IMG/VR virus record: IMGVR_UViG_3300021225_000389
Span: 1 to 21,866 of that record
DNA: 21,866 nt
Source: a virus
Direction: 5' to 3' (one strand)
Shown here: positions 1 to 4,947 of the stretch, one piece after another
How the letters are laid out: every line of letters starts with the position of its first letter
Numbering within the stretch: position 1 is the first letter of the stretch
The notes under the pieces: generated by a model
The model's database searches: none
The model's input: only the letters and a program-made list of their open reading frames with translations
Told to the model about the DNA's origin: nothing
Position numbers and translations under genes: made by a program

Positions 1-20
1 AAAAATAAAAGTTTTTTCAT
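1..20 (-). CDS. Start of a gene running off the window edge
   Basis: An ATG followed by Lys-Lys-Leu-Leu-Phe codons opens at the very edge of the window on the minus strand. The few residues visible look like the start of a signal peptide or lipoprotein. A possible but weak promoter lies upstream: TTTG, 20 nt, then TATTATTA, which lacks the TTTG half of the host -7 box. Too little is present to assign a product. Confidence 0.3.
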
Positions 21-67
21 AATGCGTTAATAATACACAATAGACATCACAAAGTCAAAAAAAGTTG

Positions 68-139
68 AGGTCGGAGTTGGATTTGAACCAACGTTAATGG
101 TTTTGCAGACCACCTCCTGAGCCACTCGGACATCCGACC
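68..139 (-). tRNA. tRNA-Cys (GCA)
   Basis: A full cloverleaf of 72 nt. The acceptor GGTCGGA pairs with TCCGACC, the discriminator base is U, the anticodon stem is GTGGT/ACCAT and the loop is CTGCAAA, giving anticodon GCA. The T-arm is TTGG-TTCAAAT-CCAA. CCA is not encoded. It lies downstream of the hairpin-rich spacer at 140-417. Confidence 0.92.
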
Positions 140-417
140 TTATATCACATTATAAAACCATAAAGGTACAACTCATGTGTATGTTGTTCATCATTTGTAC
201 TATATTACTATTAGTTCTTTAGCATTCTACTTCCAGACTCCACTAAAAGTGGCACGAACTTGTATCTAACTTAGCCCCACGTGACCTGTACGGGTACTAA
301 AGTTTACTAATAGTTGAGGGTGAGAAGTCCTCTGTGTTGTAAGCATATTGTTACTTTTAACAACTTCCTTTTTTATCAATACCTCCTTTCTCAAGGGAAC
401 AACACAATATTTTATTC
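140..417 (-). ncRNA. Hairpin-rich non-coding spacer between the 77-aa gene and tRNA-Cys
   Basis: This stretch of about 280 nt has no credible ORF but holds nested complementary segments. TGTGTTGT (333-340) pairs with ACAACACA (399-406) over 8 bp. Inside it lies TTGTTA/TAACAA (348-353 with 358-363). CCACT/AGTGG (240-244 with 248-252) forms a separate hairpin. It is co-oriented with the flanking tRNA and gene and probably transcribed with them from the promoter at 672-702. I do not recognise an RNA family. The minus-strand orientation is inferred from the neighbours, since hairpins read on either strand. Confidence 0.45.
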
Positions 418-651
418 TCAAACATTTGGTGTGAAACGTTCTGCCGCCTCCTTGTAGATAGACATCTGAGTCATCATCAAGTGAGTGTAGACATTATCAC
501 CAACTATCTCGTGAACCATTTTACATTTCTCTCTAACAATACCTTCTGTACGGACAAAACCTTGTGGTCCATCTTCTTTCATTTCTCTAACCGCTTGAGC
601 TAATTCCAAGTCAGTCATATCAGAGAATACTTTTGTTACTGCGTTTTCCAT
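418..651 (-). CDS. Hypothetical 77-aa protein inside the tRNA region
   Basis: A small acidic, soluble, mostly helical-looking protein beginning MENAVTKVFSDMTDLELAQA, with no membrane segment or signal peptide. I do not recognise a family. It is supported as a real gene by a good host-type promoter 20 nt upstream (672-702), a normal ATG start, and no overlap with RNA genes. It lies between tRNA-Leu and a structured spacer, so its transcript probably continues into the spacer and tRNA-Cys. Confidence 0.7.
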   Translation of the reverse strand: MENAVTKVFSDMTDLELAQAVREMKEDGPQGFVRTEGIVREKCKMVHEIVGDNVYTHLMMTQMSIYKEAAERFTPNV

Positions 652-671
652 AGTTTGTTATTTTGATTTGA

Positions 672-702
672 CAAATCTACAGCAAAAGTTCTATTAAACA
701 AA
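672..702 (-). promoter_or_regulatory. Host-type promoter for the 77-aa gene
   Basis: On the minus strand, TTTG (699-702), a 19-nt spacer and TAGATTTG (672-679) match the Bacteroidota primary-sigma consensus TTTG-N19/20-TAnnTTTG. The start codon is 20 nt downstream. Confidence 0.75.
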
Positions 703-718
703 ATTTATTTTAAGAAAA

Positions 719-803
719 GTACCCCCTGTAGGACTTGAACCTACACGTCTTTAAGACAATGGTTTCTAAGACCATCCTGACTACCAGTTCCAGCAAGGGG
801 GTA
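719..803 (-). tRNA. tRNA-Leu (TAG)
   Basis: Class II tRNA of about 85 nt. The acceptor TACCCCC pairs with GGGGGTA. The anticodon stem is ATGGT/ACCAT and the loop is CTTAGAA, giving anticodon TAG. The long variable arm folds as GTCTT/AAGAC. The T-arm is GTAGG-TTCAAGT-CCTAC. The discriminator would be C with this pairing, which is unusual for Leu, so the exact ends may shift by one base. Confidence 0.9.
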
Positions 804-809
804 AATAAG

Positions 810-898
810 CGGAGGGGGTGAGATTCGAACTCACGGAACACCTTTCGGCGTTCGGTGCTTTTCAAGAGCACTGTACTAAACCACTATACGACCCCTCC
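810..898 (-). tRNA. tRNA-Ser (TGA)
   Basis: Class II tRNA of 89 nt. The acceptor GGAGGGG pairs with CCCCTCC, with discriminator G as expected for Ser. The anticodon stem is GTGCT/AGCAC and the loop is CTTGAAA, giving TGA. It has a long variable arm with an internal hairpin and a T-arm of GTGAG-TTCGAAT-CTCAC. Confidence 0.93.
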
Positions 899-1114
899 AA
901 AGTTCCCCACCCTGAGATTCCAAGTGAGTAGTTATATCGGTTTTTCTCTTTCCAAAAACCTGCTGGGCGTCCCCGTTGAAAAAAGTCACACTACGTAGGA
1001 GGAGTTGTGCTGTCTCCTTGAGTCCTACGAGAAGTCCTTAACAGCGGACGTTCCAATACCGACCATAGATTAAATGAGTCTTTGGTTAGACTTCTGAGTA
1101 TCTCTTACTCATTG
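899..1114 (-). ncRNA. Candidate structured RNA between tRNA-Ser and the first tRNA-like element
   Basis: No ORF fits, but strong nested pairing is visible. CGTAGGA (994-1000) pairs with TCCTACG (1023-1029) and encloses GGAG (1001-1004) with CTCC (1014-1017). GGTTTTT (939-945) pairs with AAAAACC (954-960). Further short stems are GTCC/GGAC and AGTCT/AGACT. The stretch is less AT-rich than the neighbouring genes. Family unknown; it is flanked on both sides by tRNA-type elements, which could release it by RNase P and RNase Z processing. Confidence 0.5.
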
Positions 1115-1235
1115 TAGTCAGGACAGGACTTGAACCTGTACGATGTATTTCTCTTACATCTCGGAATTAATGGCCTCATAGAAATATCTCTTTCTATTAG
1201 CTTACTTGTTGCGTCTACCATTCCGCCACCTGACT
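1115..1235 (-). ncRNA. tRNA-like element 1 (Leu-like ends, abnormal core, 121 nt)
   Basis: The ends are tRNA: acceptor AGTCAGG with CCTGACT and discriminator A, a D-arm of GCG-GAATGGTAGA-CGC, and a perfect T-arm ACAGG-TTCAAGT-CCTGT. Between the D-arm and T-arm lie about 72 nt, more than twice the usual span of anticodon plus variable arms. They contain hairpins ATAGAAA/TTTCTAT and GATGTA/TACATC. I find no 5-bp stem with a 7-nt loop carrying U33 and an anticodon. The first 25 nt are identical to element 3. It may be a tRNA-Leu derivative, an intron-disrupted tRNA or a processing signal. Confidence 0.55.
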
Positions 1236-1246
1236 ATATTTTATAA

Positions 1247-1369
1247 TTAAAAAACTATCTGTGTCAATGAATAACCAACAACAATAACACCAAAAATGTA
1301 AACAATCATAGGGTCAAATGGATAACACCCTTTTTCAAGCTCTTGATGAAATTTTTTAAGTATCTTCAT
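1247..1369 (-). CDS. Hypothetical 40-aa single-pass membrane protein
   Basis: A short ORF with ATG at 1369 and TAA at 1247, beginning MKILKKFHQELEKGCYPFDP. The first 20 residues are basic and hydrophilic. They are followed by one hydrophobic segment of about 19 residues (MIVYIFGVIVVGYSLTQIVF), which would cross a membrane. It fills the gap between tRNA-like elements 1 and 2. No promoter or family is evident. Its coherent composition and exact fit in the gap support it, but the ORF is short. Confidence 0.5.
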   Translation of the reverse strand: MKILKKFHQELEKGCYPFDPMIVYIFGVIVVGYSLTQIVF

Positions 1370-1384
1370 AATTTTCAATTTTTG

Positions 1385-1476
1385 TAGTCAGAACAGGATT
1401 CGAACCTACCATCCGTTCTATCACCGTTTCTAGTGGGATTCGAACCCCGATAGATAGGACTGACCAACACCTGACT
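1385..1476 (-). ncRNA. tRNA-like element 2 (two T-arm-like motifs, 92 nt)
   Basis: The acceptor AGTCAGG pairs with TCTGACT (one G-U), discriminator A, followed inward by a T-arm GTAGG-TTCGAAT-CCTGT. A second T-loop sequence, GGGTTCGAATCCC, sits in the middle of the element, and the outer middle can pair as CTATC/GATAG. No D-arm of normal form and no anticodon arm are visible. It looks like a fusion of two tRNA 3' halves, or a remnant of recombination between neighbouring tRNA genes. Confidence 0.5.
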
Positions 1477-1693
1477 ATATAAAAACACCCTACTTTATCC
1501 AACTTACAGGTGTTATGGCTGTCCTCATTGCTGAGTTAGGAATAAACTGTCTTGCTCCCCTTCGTGATGGGTCTTACCGACGTTAGTAGTCAACTAGAAG
1601 GTAATATATATACAAACCTTCAACTCTTCCCTATGGTTATCACACCATTTCTCATCGTATGGGACGTACTATCTGATGATTAGTCAGAACGTG
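1477..1693 (-). ncRNA. Candidate structured RNA between tRNA-like elements 2 and 3
   Basis: About 217 nt without an ORF. Visible pairing: AACACC (1484-1489) with GGTGTT (1509-1514), GAAGGT (1597-1602) with ACCTTC (1616-1621), and ATGG/CCAT around 1640. At 1681-1690 a second copy of the acceptor 3' segment (tagtcagaac) precedes the copy belonging to element 3 by 13 nt, suggesting slippage or recombination there. RNA family unknown. Confidence 0.45.
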
Positions 1694-1791
1694 TAGTCAG
1701 AACAGGATTCGAACCTGTATGATGGTTGCTTTAAGTTTTTTTTCACTGTACTTCCCATCTAAGCTAGCGTCTACCATTCCGCCACCTGACT
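1694..1791 (-). ncRNA. tRNA-like element 3 (Leu-like ends, abnormal core, 98 nt)
   Basis: Shares its first 25 nt with element 1: acceptor AGTCAGG, then D-arm GCG-GAATGGTAGA-CGC. The T-arm ACAGG-TTCGAAT-CCTGT is perfect and the acceptor closes with TCTGACT. The 48-nt middle keeps the string CTTAGA, as in a Leu(TAG) anticodon loop, but the flanks cannot form a 5-bp anticodon stem. A long pairing GATGG/CCATC occupies the variable-arm position. It could be a decaying tRNA-Leu or an RNA that needs only the acceptor and T-arms. Confidence 0.5.
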
Positions 1792-1847
1792 GTATGTGGG
1801 CTACCCTCCTTTCGTCGCAACCGCCCACCCGTTGTGATTTCAGATTG
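1792..1847 (-). ncRNA. Short hairpin spacer between tRNA-like elements 3 and 4
   Basis: GTGGGC pairs with GCCCAC over 6 bp around a loop of about 20 nt. The segment is GC-rich for this genome and has no ORF. It is probably part of the same polycistronic RNA. Confidence 0.35.
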
Positions 1848-1919
1848 TAGTCAGGACAGGATTCGAACCTATAATCTCCCTCGTTTTCCATGGGGTGTTT
1901 CCAATTACACCACCTGACT
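1848..1919 (-). ncRNA. tRNA-like element 4 (72 nt, non-canonical anticodon loop)
   Basis: The most tRNA-like of the five: acceptor AGTCAGG/CCTGACT, discriminator A, D-arm GTGT-AATTGGAA-ACAC, 5-nt variable loop AGATT, and T-arm ATAGG-TTCGAAT-CCTGT. The anticodon stem would be CCCAT/GAGGG, with three G-C pairs, an A-A mismatch and a U-G. The loop GGAAAAC lacks the near-universal U33. If the loop opens to 11 nt it contains AT-GGA-AA, which would read as GGA (Ser), but this is speculative. Confidence 0.55.
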
Positions 1920-2023
1920 ATGTTGTAGGACCCGCACCCTACACTGAACTTGTACTTCGTTCTATTAAGCGTTTACGTAAAAGACCTACACTGGTACGCT
2001 CTTCAGCGTTGTAGGTACTTTAG
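1920..2023 (-). ncRNA. Candidate structured RNA between tRNA-like elements 4 and 5
   Basis: Strong nested pairing in 104 nt. ACCTACA (1984-1990) pairs with TGTAGGT (2010-2016) and encloses the hairpin ACGCT-CTTC-AGCGT (1996-2009, written on the plus strand). TGTAGG (1924-1929) pairs with CCTACA (1938-1943). No ORF. The stems are perfect, which argues against neutral decay. Confidence 0.5.
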
Positions 2024-2138
2024 TAGTCAGGGCCGGACTCGAACCGGATAAGCGACCTTACTTCTAATGATATCTCCAAGTGTCGAGAACCACTAACTCT
2101 CAGGATTTGGGTCCGTCCCTCATTACGCCCACCTGACT
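2024..2138 (-). ncRNA. tRNA-like element 5 (115 nt)
   Basis: The acceptor AGTCAGG/CCTGACT with discriminator A is as in the other four. The T-arm differs but still pairs (CCGG-TTCGAGT-CCGG), a compensated change relative to ACAGG/CCTGT. The middle holds GAGAG-TTAGTGG-TTCTC, which has anticodon-arm size but would read AGT with G37, not a normal bacterial anticodon. A 30-nt arm closed by GAC/GTC and ACTT/AAGT follows in the variable-arm position. It directly abuts the end of the 97-aa gene. Confidence 0.5.
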
Positions 2139-2140
2139 AA

Positions 2141-2434
2141 TTATTTTACCACTTCATCCCAATCTGATACAACAAACTTCAAATCCATCCACCCATCTAC
2201 TTTACCCTCTCTATATTCAGCAATGAATCCTCCAGTTGACACGGTTGTCTTTTCCTCAATAGCCATTTTCAAAAGTCGTCTTGCTTCACCTCTTAATTCA
2301 TATTTTTCAGGTACCCCAAGGCTACCATTACTATTCGCCCATTTCCAATTAAGGAATACCATTACCTTATGAACTTGGTCAAAGTCAAAGTTATCCATTA
2401 TGTTGTCAAGAGCGTCTTGTTGTTTTGGTGTCAT
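2141..2434 (-). CDS. Hypothetical 97-aa protein
   Basis: Soluble protein starting MTPKQQDALDNIMDNFDFDQ, with several tryptophans in the middle (FLNWKWA) and near the C-terminus (DGWMDLKFVVSDWDE). I do not recognise a family, though its size and composition are typical of small early phage genes. It has its own host-type promoter (2456-2487) 21 nt before the ATG. Its stop codon lies 2 nt from tRNA-like element 5, so it probably heads the tRNA-like transcript. Confidence 0.75.
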   Translation of the reverse strand: MTPKQQDALDNIMDNFDFDQVHKVMVFLNWKWANSNGSLGVPEKYELRGEARRLLKMAIEEKTTVSTGGFIAEYREGKVDGWMDLKFVVSDWDEVVK

Positions 2435-2455
2435 ATCTTTATCGTTTTGTGATTA

Positions 2456-2487
2456 CAAATATATAGCGAAGTTCCTGTCAGTCCAAA
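2456..2487 (-). promoter_or_regulatory. Host-type promoter for the 97-aa gene and tRNA-like cluster
   Basis: TTTG (2484-2487), a 20-nt spacer and TATATTTG (2456-2463). Its upstream box lies inside the 3' end of the 59-aa gene. Confidence 0.75.
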
Positions 2488-2657
2488 TTTTCTTTTGACT
2501 TTTCACTGAAATCTATATCATACATTCCAGCTTCCTCGTCGTGTTTCATTAATTCAATAAGTCCCCTCTTTGAAACAATCTTACTCGCATCGTTATCAAA
2601 GATACTATCCCATATCATCTGAAATGGATAGATTAGTGTTTTCCAAAGTGTTTTCAT
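2478..2657 (-). CDS. Hypothetical 59-aa protein overlapping the methyltransferase 3' end
   Basis: Begins MKTLWKTLIYPFQMIWDSIF at ATG 2657; an in-frame TTG two codons upstream is a less likely start. The aromatic, partly hydrophobic N-terminus may associate with membranes or be an amphipathic helix. The C-terminal half is acidic. It overlaps the last 53 bp of the upstream methyltransferase gene in another frame. Such a long overlap is unusual here and suggests the methyltransferase was joined onto an existing gene. Family unknown. Confidence 0.6.
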   Translation of the reverse strand: MKTLWKTLIYPFQMIWDSIFDNDASKIVSKRGLIELMKHDEEAGMYDIDFSEKSKENLD

Positions 2658-3492
2658 TCTCAAAACTTATTTCAACTTGTTTTTTTTCTTCTTTTCTTTG
2701 TTTATATGTTTTGTTCACTTTGTGAAGTAATAACTCACAATTGAATCTTTCAATTTCTTTTTCAGTAATATTATTTAATCTAAAATTAGCCTTATTTATA
2801 TATTCTTCAGAAATATCTATACCAAAATAATTATGTCCAAGTAACCTACTGGCAACAGCACTTGTACCACTACCCATATAAGGGTCAATTATTAAACAGT
2901 TTTTTAAATCATCCAATATTGAGTAGATACATCTTGTTGGTATCTCAATAGGAAATGGAGCAGGATGATTAAACACAATAGACTTATCCATTTCAGGTCT
3001 CAACTTCCAAACAGACGTTAACAACGCATGTTTTGAAAGTAGTTCAGTGCCATTATCACCTTTATTTTTTGGTTTATATAACCAATATATTCTTTCCTCA
3101 ACTTGCCAAAATCTCCATCCTCTAATATTTGCAGCAATATTACGGTCCCAAACAATTTCTTGTTTAATAATCCAATCAGTTTTTTTCAACCAATCAATCG
3201 GATGAAACATTTCACCTTTATCCCATCTAAGTTTATGATTATAAAAAAATGAACCACCAGGTTTCATTGTCCTATATAATTCATTTAATATATCAATTTG
3301 TTCTATTTGATATTCAGATTCATTAATATTATCAGTAATATCTGAATATTTAATATCTTTTACCAAAACACCTTTTCTATTCTTTTGTTTGTTATACGGT
3401 GGTGAAGTAACACCTAAATCAAAACTATCATTAGGTATTTGTTTTAAAATTTCAAGAACATCTCCTAAAATTATTTCATTAATTAGATTCAT
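2605..3492 (-). CDS. DNA methyltransferase, beta-class N4-cytosine/N6-adenine type
   Basis: A 295-aa SAM-dependent DNA methyltransferase. The catalytic motif TSPPY is at residues 29-33 and the SAM-binding motif DPYMGSGT at 203-210, followed by GIDIS at 224-228; the order catalytic motif first, SAM motif last defines the beta class. SPPY rather than DPPY favours N4-cytosine methylation, but N6-adenine members exist. The conserved HPAPFP segment is at 176-181. The last 50 residues are a charged tail. It overlaps the upstream 203-aa gene by 14 bp, so the two are translationally coupled. That partner is a plausible cognate restriction enzyme. Recognition site unknown. Confidence 0.9.
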   Translation of the reverse strand: MNLINEIILGDVLEILKQIPNDSFDLGVTSPPYNKQKNRKGVLVKDIKYSDITDNINESEYQIEQIDILNELYRTMKPGGSFFYNHKLRWDKGEMFHPIDWLKKTDWIIKQEIVWDRNIAANIRGWRFWQVEERIYWLYKPKNKGDNGTELLSKHALLTSVWKLRPEMDKSIVFNHPAPFPIEIPTRCIYSILDDLKNCLIIDPYMGSGTSAVASRLLGHNYFGIDISEEYINKANFRLNNITEKEIERFNCELLLHKVNKTYKQRKEEKKQVEISFENENTLENTNLSISDDMG

Positions 3493-4090
3493 TTTTAATT
3501 ATAAAAGATAAAAACGGTTTAGTGAATTTGTTTTCAAATTTTTTAAAATCAGAAGACAAATATTCAATTTTTAAACTATCAGAAGTATTAAAATGTTTGT
3601 AACTAAATTTAACACTTCTAACATATCTACTAACAACATCTCCATCAGGTAAATGTTTAGTTAATTGTCTTTCAATTTCAGTTACAAAATCTGTTGAATT
3701 ATAATTAAAACTAATGACGAATAAAACTTTACCATCTAAAAAACCAGACACCATCATTTTAACATTATCACTCTGATATTTTTTGTGTCTAGCCCAAGTA
3801 AAATCGCTGAAGTTACCTGAACCATCAAATTTTTTATTAGAATCAGATGAAATATTTTTAGGTTTAGCCTCAATTGGTTCATCATCAGAATCATAACCCA
3901 ATTTGTTAACACTTTGATTTTTACCTAACACCCCCAAAGTTACACCTTCTCTGAATGTTGAAGAATTTTTATCTTTAGACATTTCACTCAACAATTCAAG
4001 TAACAACTTTTCTTTGGTGTACCCATCAAGATTTTTAATTTTATCAATGTTTCCAATTGAGTAGTTTAGTTTTAAATTAGTTGAATTCAT
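3479..4090 (-). CDS. Putative type II restriction endonuclease partner of the methyltransferase
   Basis: 203 aa, unknown by direct recognition. Residues E48, D67 and E74-A-K76 (in GYDSDDEPIEAKP) fit a PD-(D/E)xK nuclease core (D-x6-E-x-K). A segment around 94-122 (FSDFTWARHKKY, then VSGFLDG) and a hydrophobic strand after it could complete the fold. It is directly upstream of, and overlaps by 14 bp, a beta-class SPPY methyltransferase, the usual restriction-modification arrangement. It has a host-type promoter that gives an almost leaderless message. It may instead be an unrelated protein; the nuclease assignment rests on the motif and on context. Confidence 0.55.
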   Translation of the reverse strand: MNSTNLKLNYSIGNIDKIKNLDGYTKEKLLLELLSEMSKDKNSSTFREGVTLGVLGKNQSVNKLGYDSDDEPIEAKPKNISSDSNKKFDGSGNFSDFTWARHKKYQSDNVKMMVSGFLDGKVLFVISFNYNSTDFVTEIERQLTKHLPDGDVVSRYVRSVKFSYKHFNTSDSLKIEYLSSDFKKFENKFTKPFLSFIIKNESN

Positions 4091-4094
4091 AGTT

Positions 4095-4125
4095 CAAATA
4101 TAGTAATAAATTTTGAATTAAACAA
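4095..4125 (-). promoter_or_regulatory. Host-type promoter for the restriction-modification pair
   Basis: TTG (4123-4125), a 20-nt spacer and TATATTTG (4095-4102). Only 4 nt separate the -7 box from the ATG, so the mRNA would be essentially leaderless. It lies immediately beyond the 3' end of tRNA-Gln, so the pair can be expressed independently of the tRNA array. Confidence 0.75.
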
Positions 4126-4126
4126 G

Positions 4127-4197
4127 TTGTCCCTGATGGATTCGAACCACCATTATCTGAACCAAAATCAGATGTCCTGCCATTAGACGAAGGGACA
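4127..4197 (-). tRNA. tRNA-Gln (TTG)
   Basis: 71 nt. The acceptor TGTCCCT pairs with AGGGACA, discriminator A. The anticodon stem is TCTGA/TCAGA and the loop TTTTGGT gives TTG. The T-arm is GGTGG-TTCGAAT-CCATC. Confidence 0.9.
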
Positions 4198-4255
4198 ATG
4201 GAGTGTAGTGGGGCTGCAGTCCCCTGAGGCACCTACACAAGTTATTCCTCTTTAG
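4198..4255 (-). ncRNA. Structured spacer between tRNA-Gln and tRNA-Asp
   Basis: GTGTAG pairs with CTACAC, and inside it GGGG pairs with CCCC around a 7-nt loop. This compact two-tier hairpin has no T-run to suggest a terminator. It resembles the GTAGG-type stems seen in the spacers at 899-1114 and 1920-2023. Confidence 0.4.
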
Positions 4256-4328
4256 CGGCTCCAACGGGATTCGAACCCGTACCACACGGCGTGACAAGCC
4301 GGCATTGTAGCCATTCAACCATGGAGCC
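4256..4328 (-). tRNA. tRNA-Asp (GTC)
   Basis: 73 nt. The acceptor GGCTCCA pairs with TGGAGCC, discriminator G. The anticodon stem is CCGGC/GCCGT and the loop TTGTCAC gives GTC. The T-arm is ACGGG-TTCGAAT-CCCGT. Confidence 0.93.
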
Positions 4329-4334
4329 AAAAAG

Positions 4335-4407
4335 AGCGGGTTGGGGTAATCGAAACCCCATCTTCACTTTGGAAGAGTGACATAATGAGCCGTTATACGA
4401 AACCCGC
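4335..4407 (-). tRNA. tRNA-Gly (TCC)
   Basis: 73 nt. The acceptor GCGGGTT pairs with AACCCGC, discriminator U as usual for Gly. The anticodon stem is TCACT/AGTGA and the loop CTTCCAA gives TCC. The T-arm is GGGGT-TTCGATT-ACCCC. The D-arm stem is weak. Confidence 0.9.
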
Positions 4408-4487
4408 TTATAAAAAACCCACTTCGTCAGATTAACGGACTGACTGCCATATAGGAGGTGGGGTTGTCCTGTTAATTCAGGACCTCG
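4408..4487 (-). ncRNA. Structured spacer between tRNA-Phe and tRNA-Gly
   Basis: Read on the minus strand: GTCCTG/CAGGAC is a perfect 6-bp hairpin. It is followed by CCCAC/GTGGG enclosing GTCAG/CTGAC, then a run of six T. The last stem plus T-run could work as a terminator or attenuator within the tRNA array, or this may be a small RNA in its own right. Confidence 0.45.
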
Positions 4488-4560
4488 TGGTACCAGTTGG
4501 AATCGAACCAACCACACAAGGATTTTCAGTCCTTTGCTCTACCAACTGAGCTATGGTACC
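4488..4560 (-). tRNA. tRNA-Phe (GAA)
   Basis: 73 nt. The acceptor GGTACCA pairs with TGGTACC, discriminator A. The anticodon stem is AAGGA/TCCTT and the loop CTGAAAA gives GAA. The T-arm is GTTGG-TTCGATT-CCAAC. Confidence 0.95.
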
Positions 4561-4568
4561 AATTTAAG

Positions 4569-4643
4569 TTCTCACGGTTGGACTCGAACCAACGACCTTT
4601 TGTGTATCAGACAAACGCTCTAAACCACCTGAGCTACGTGAGA
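4569..4643 (-). tRNA. tRNA-Ile (GAT)
   Basis: 75 nt. The acceptor TCTCACG pairs with CGTGAGA, discriminator A. The anticodon stem is TTTGT/ACAAA and the loop CTGATAC gives GAT. The T-arm is GTTGG-TTCGAGT-CCAAC. Confidence 0.94.
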
Positions 4644-4650
4644 ATATTAG

Positions 4651-4721
4651 CACGCCAGCAGGGACTCGAACCCCGAACAACGGTTTTGGAGACCGTGATG
4701 ATACCATTTCACCACTGACGC
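4651..4721 (-). tRNA. tRNA-Trp (CCA)
   Basis: 71 nt. The acceptor GCGTCAG pairs with CTGGCGT (two G-U pairs), discriminator G. The anticodon stem is ACGGT/ACCGT and the loop CTCCAAA gives CCA. It is the first tRNA after the terminator-like hairpin at 4748-4778. Confidence 0.92.
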
Positions 4722-4747
4722 ATTTTTTCCCAATATGTCAAAGAACC

Positions 4748-4778
4748 AAAAAAAAACCCCAAACTTTATAGTTCAGGG
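4748..4778 (-). terminator. Intrinsic terminator after the 37-aa ORF
   Basis: On the minus strand, CCCTGAACT and AGTTTGGGG pair over 9 bp (two G-U pairs) with a 4-nt loop, followed by nine T. It separates the 37-aa ORF from the tRNA array and could terminate or attenuate transcription into it. Confidence 0.8.
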
Positions 4779-4805
4779 TCCTTCTTTATATATTTGATGA
4801 TACGA

Positions 4806-4919
4806 TTACATCTTATTAAGAACCCTAAACTTACGACAGCCTTGCCACTGAATCGTAAACCAAAATTGGTCCACAATTGTTGGGAAGTTACCTACGTTAT
4901 GTGTTGAGTTCTGTTTCAT
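4806..4919 (-). CDS. Hypothetical 37-aa ORF between promoter and tRNA array
   Basis: ATG at 4919, TAA at 4806. It begins MKQNSTHNVGNFPTIVDQFW, is rich in aromatic residues and has one cysteine. It has its own host-type promoter and is followed by a strong intrinsic terminator, so it forms an autonomous short transcript of about 200 nt. Because it precedes the tRNA array it could be a regulatory leader peptide, a small phage protein acting on the host, or a non-coding RNA with a chance ORF. No family recognised. Confidence 0.5.
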   Translation of the reverse strand: MKQNSTHNVGNFPTIVDQFWFTIQWQGCRKFRVLNKM

Positions 4920-4947
4920 TGTTTCTAATTAAATATCAATTGTTTTA

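Noticed and set aside
385-400. Shine-Dalgarno-like GGAGG on the minus strand in the first spacer
   Set aside because: It leads only to a short TTG-initiated frame, and other genes here do not use such sites; it more likely belongs to the hairpin region.
1115-1791. Group I introns in tRNA-Leu as the explanation for long cores
   Set aside because: The extra sequence is only tens of bases, far below group I size, and no exon halves that form an anticodon stem can be matched.
1697-1891. 64-aa minus-strand ORF
   Set aside because: Spans tRNA-like elements 3 and 4 and carries tRNA-derived sequence; not a gene.
4118-4721. ORFs on both strands across the tRNA cluster (for example 4242-4517, 4497-4718)
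   Set aside because: Their residues (RVRIPLEP, SNPVG, DSNQRP, QQGLEPRT) are the usual translations of tRNA T-arms and anticodon arms.
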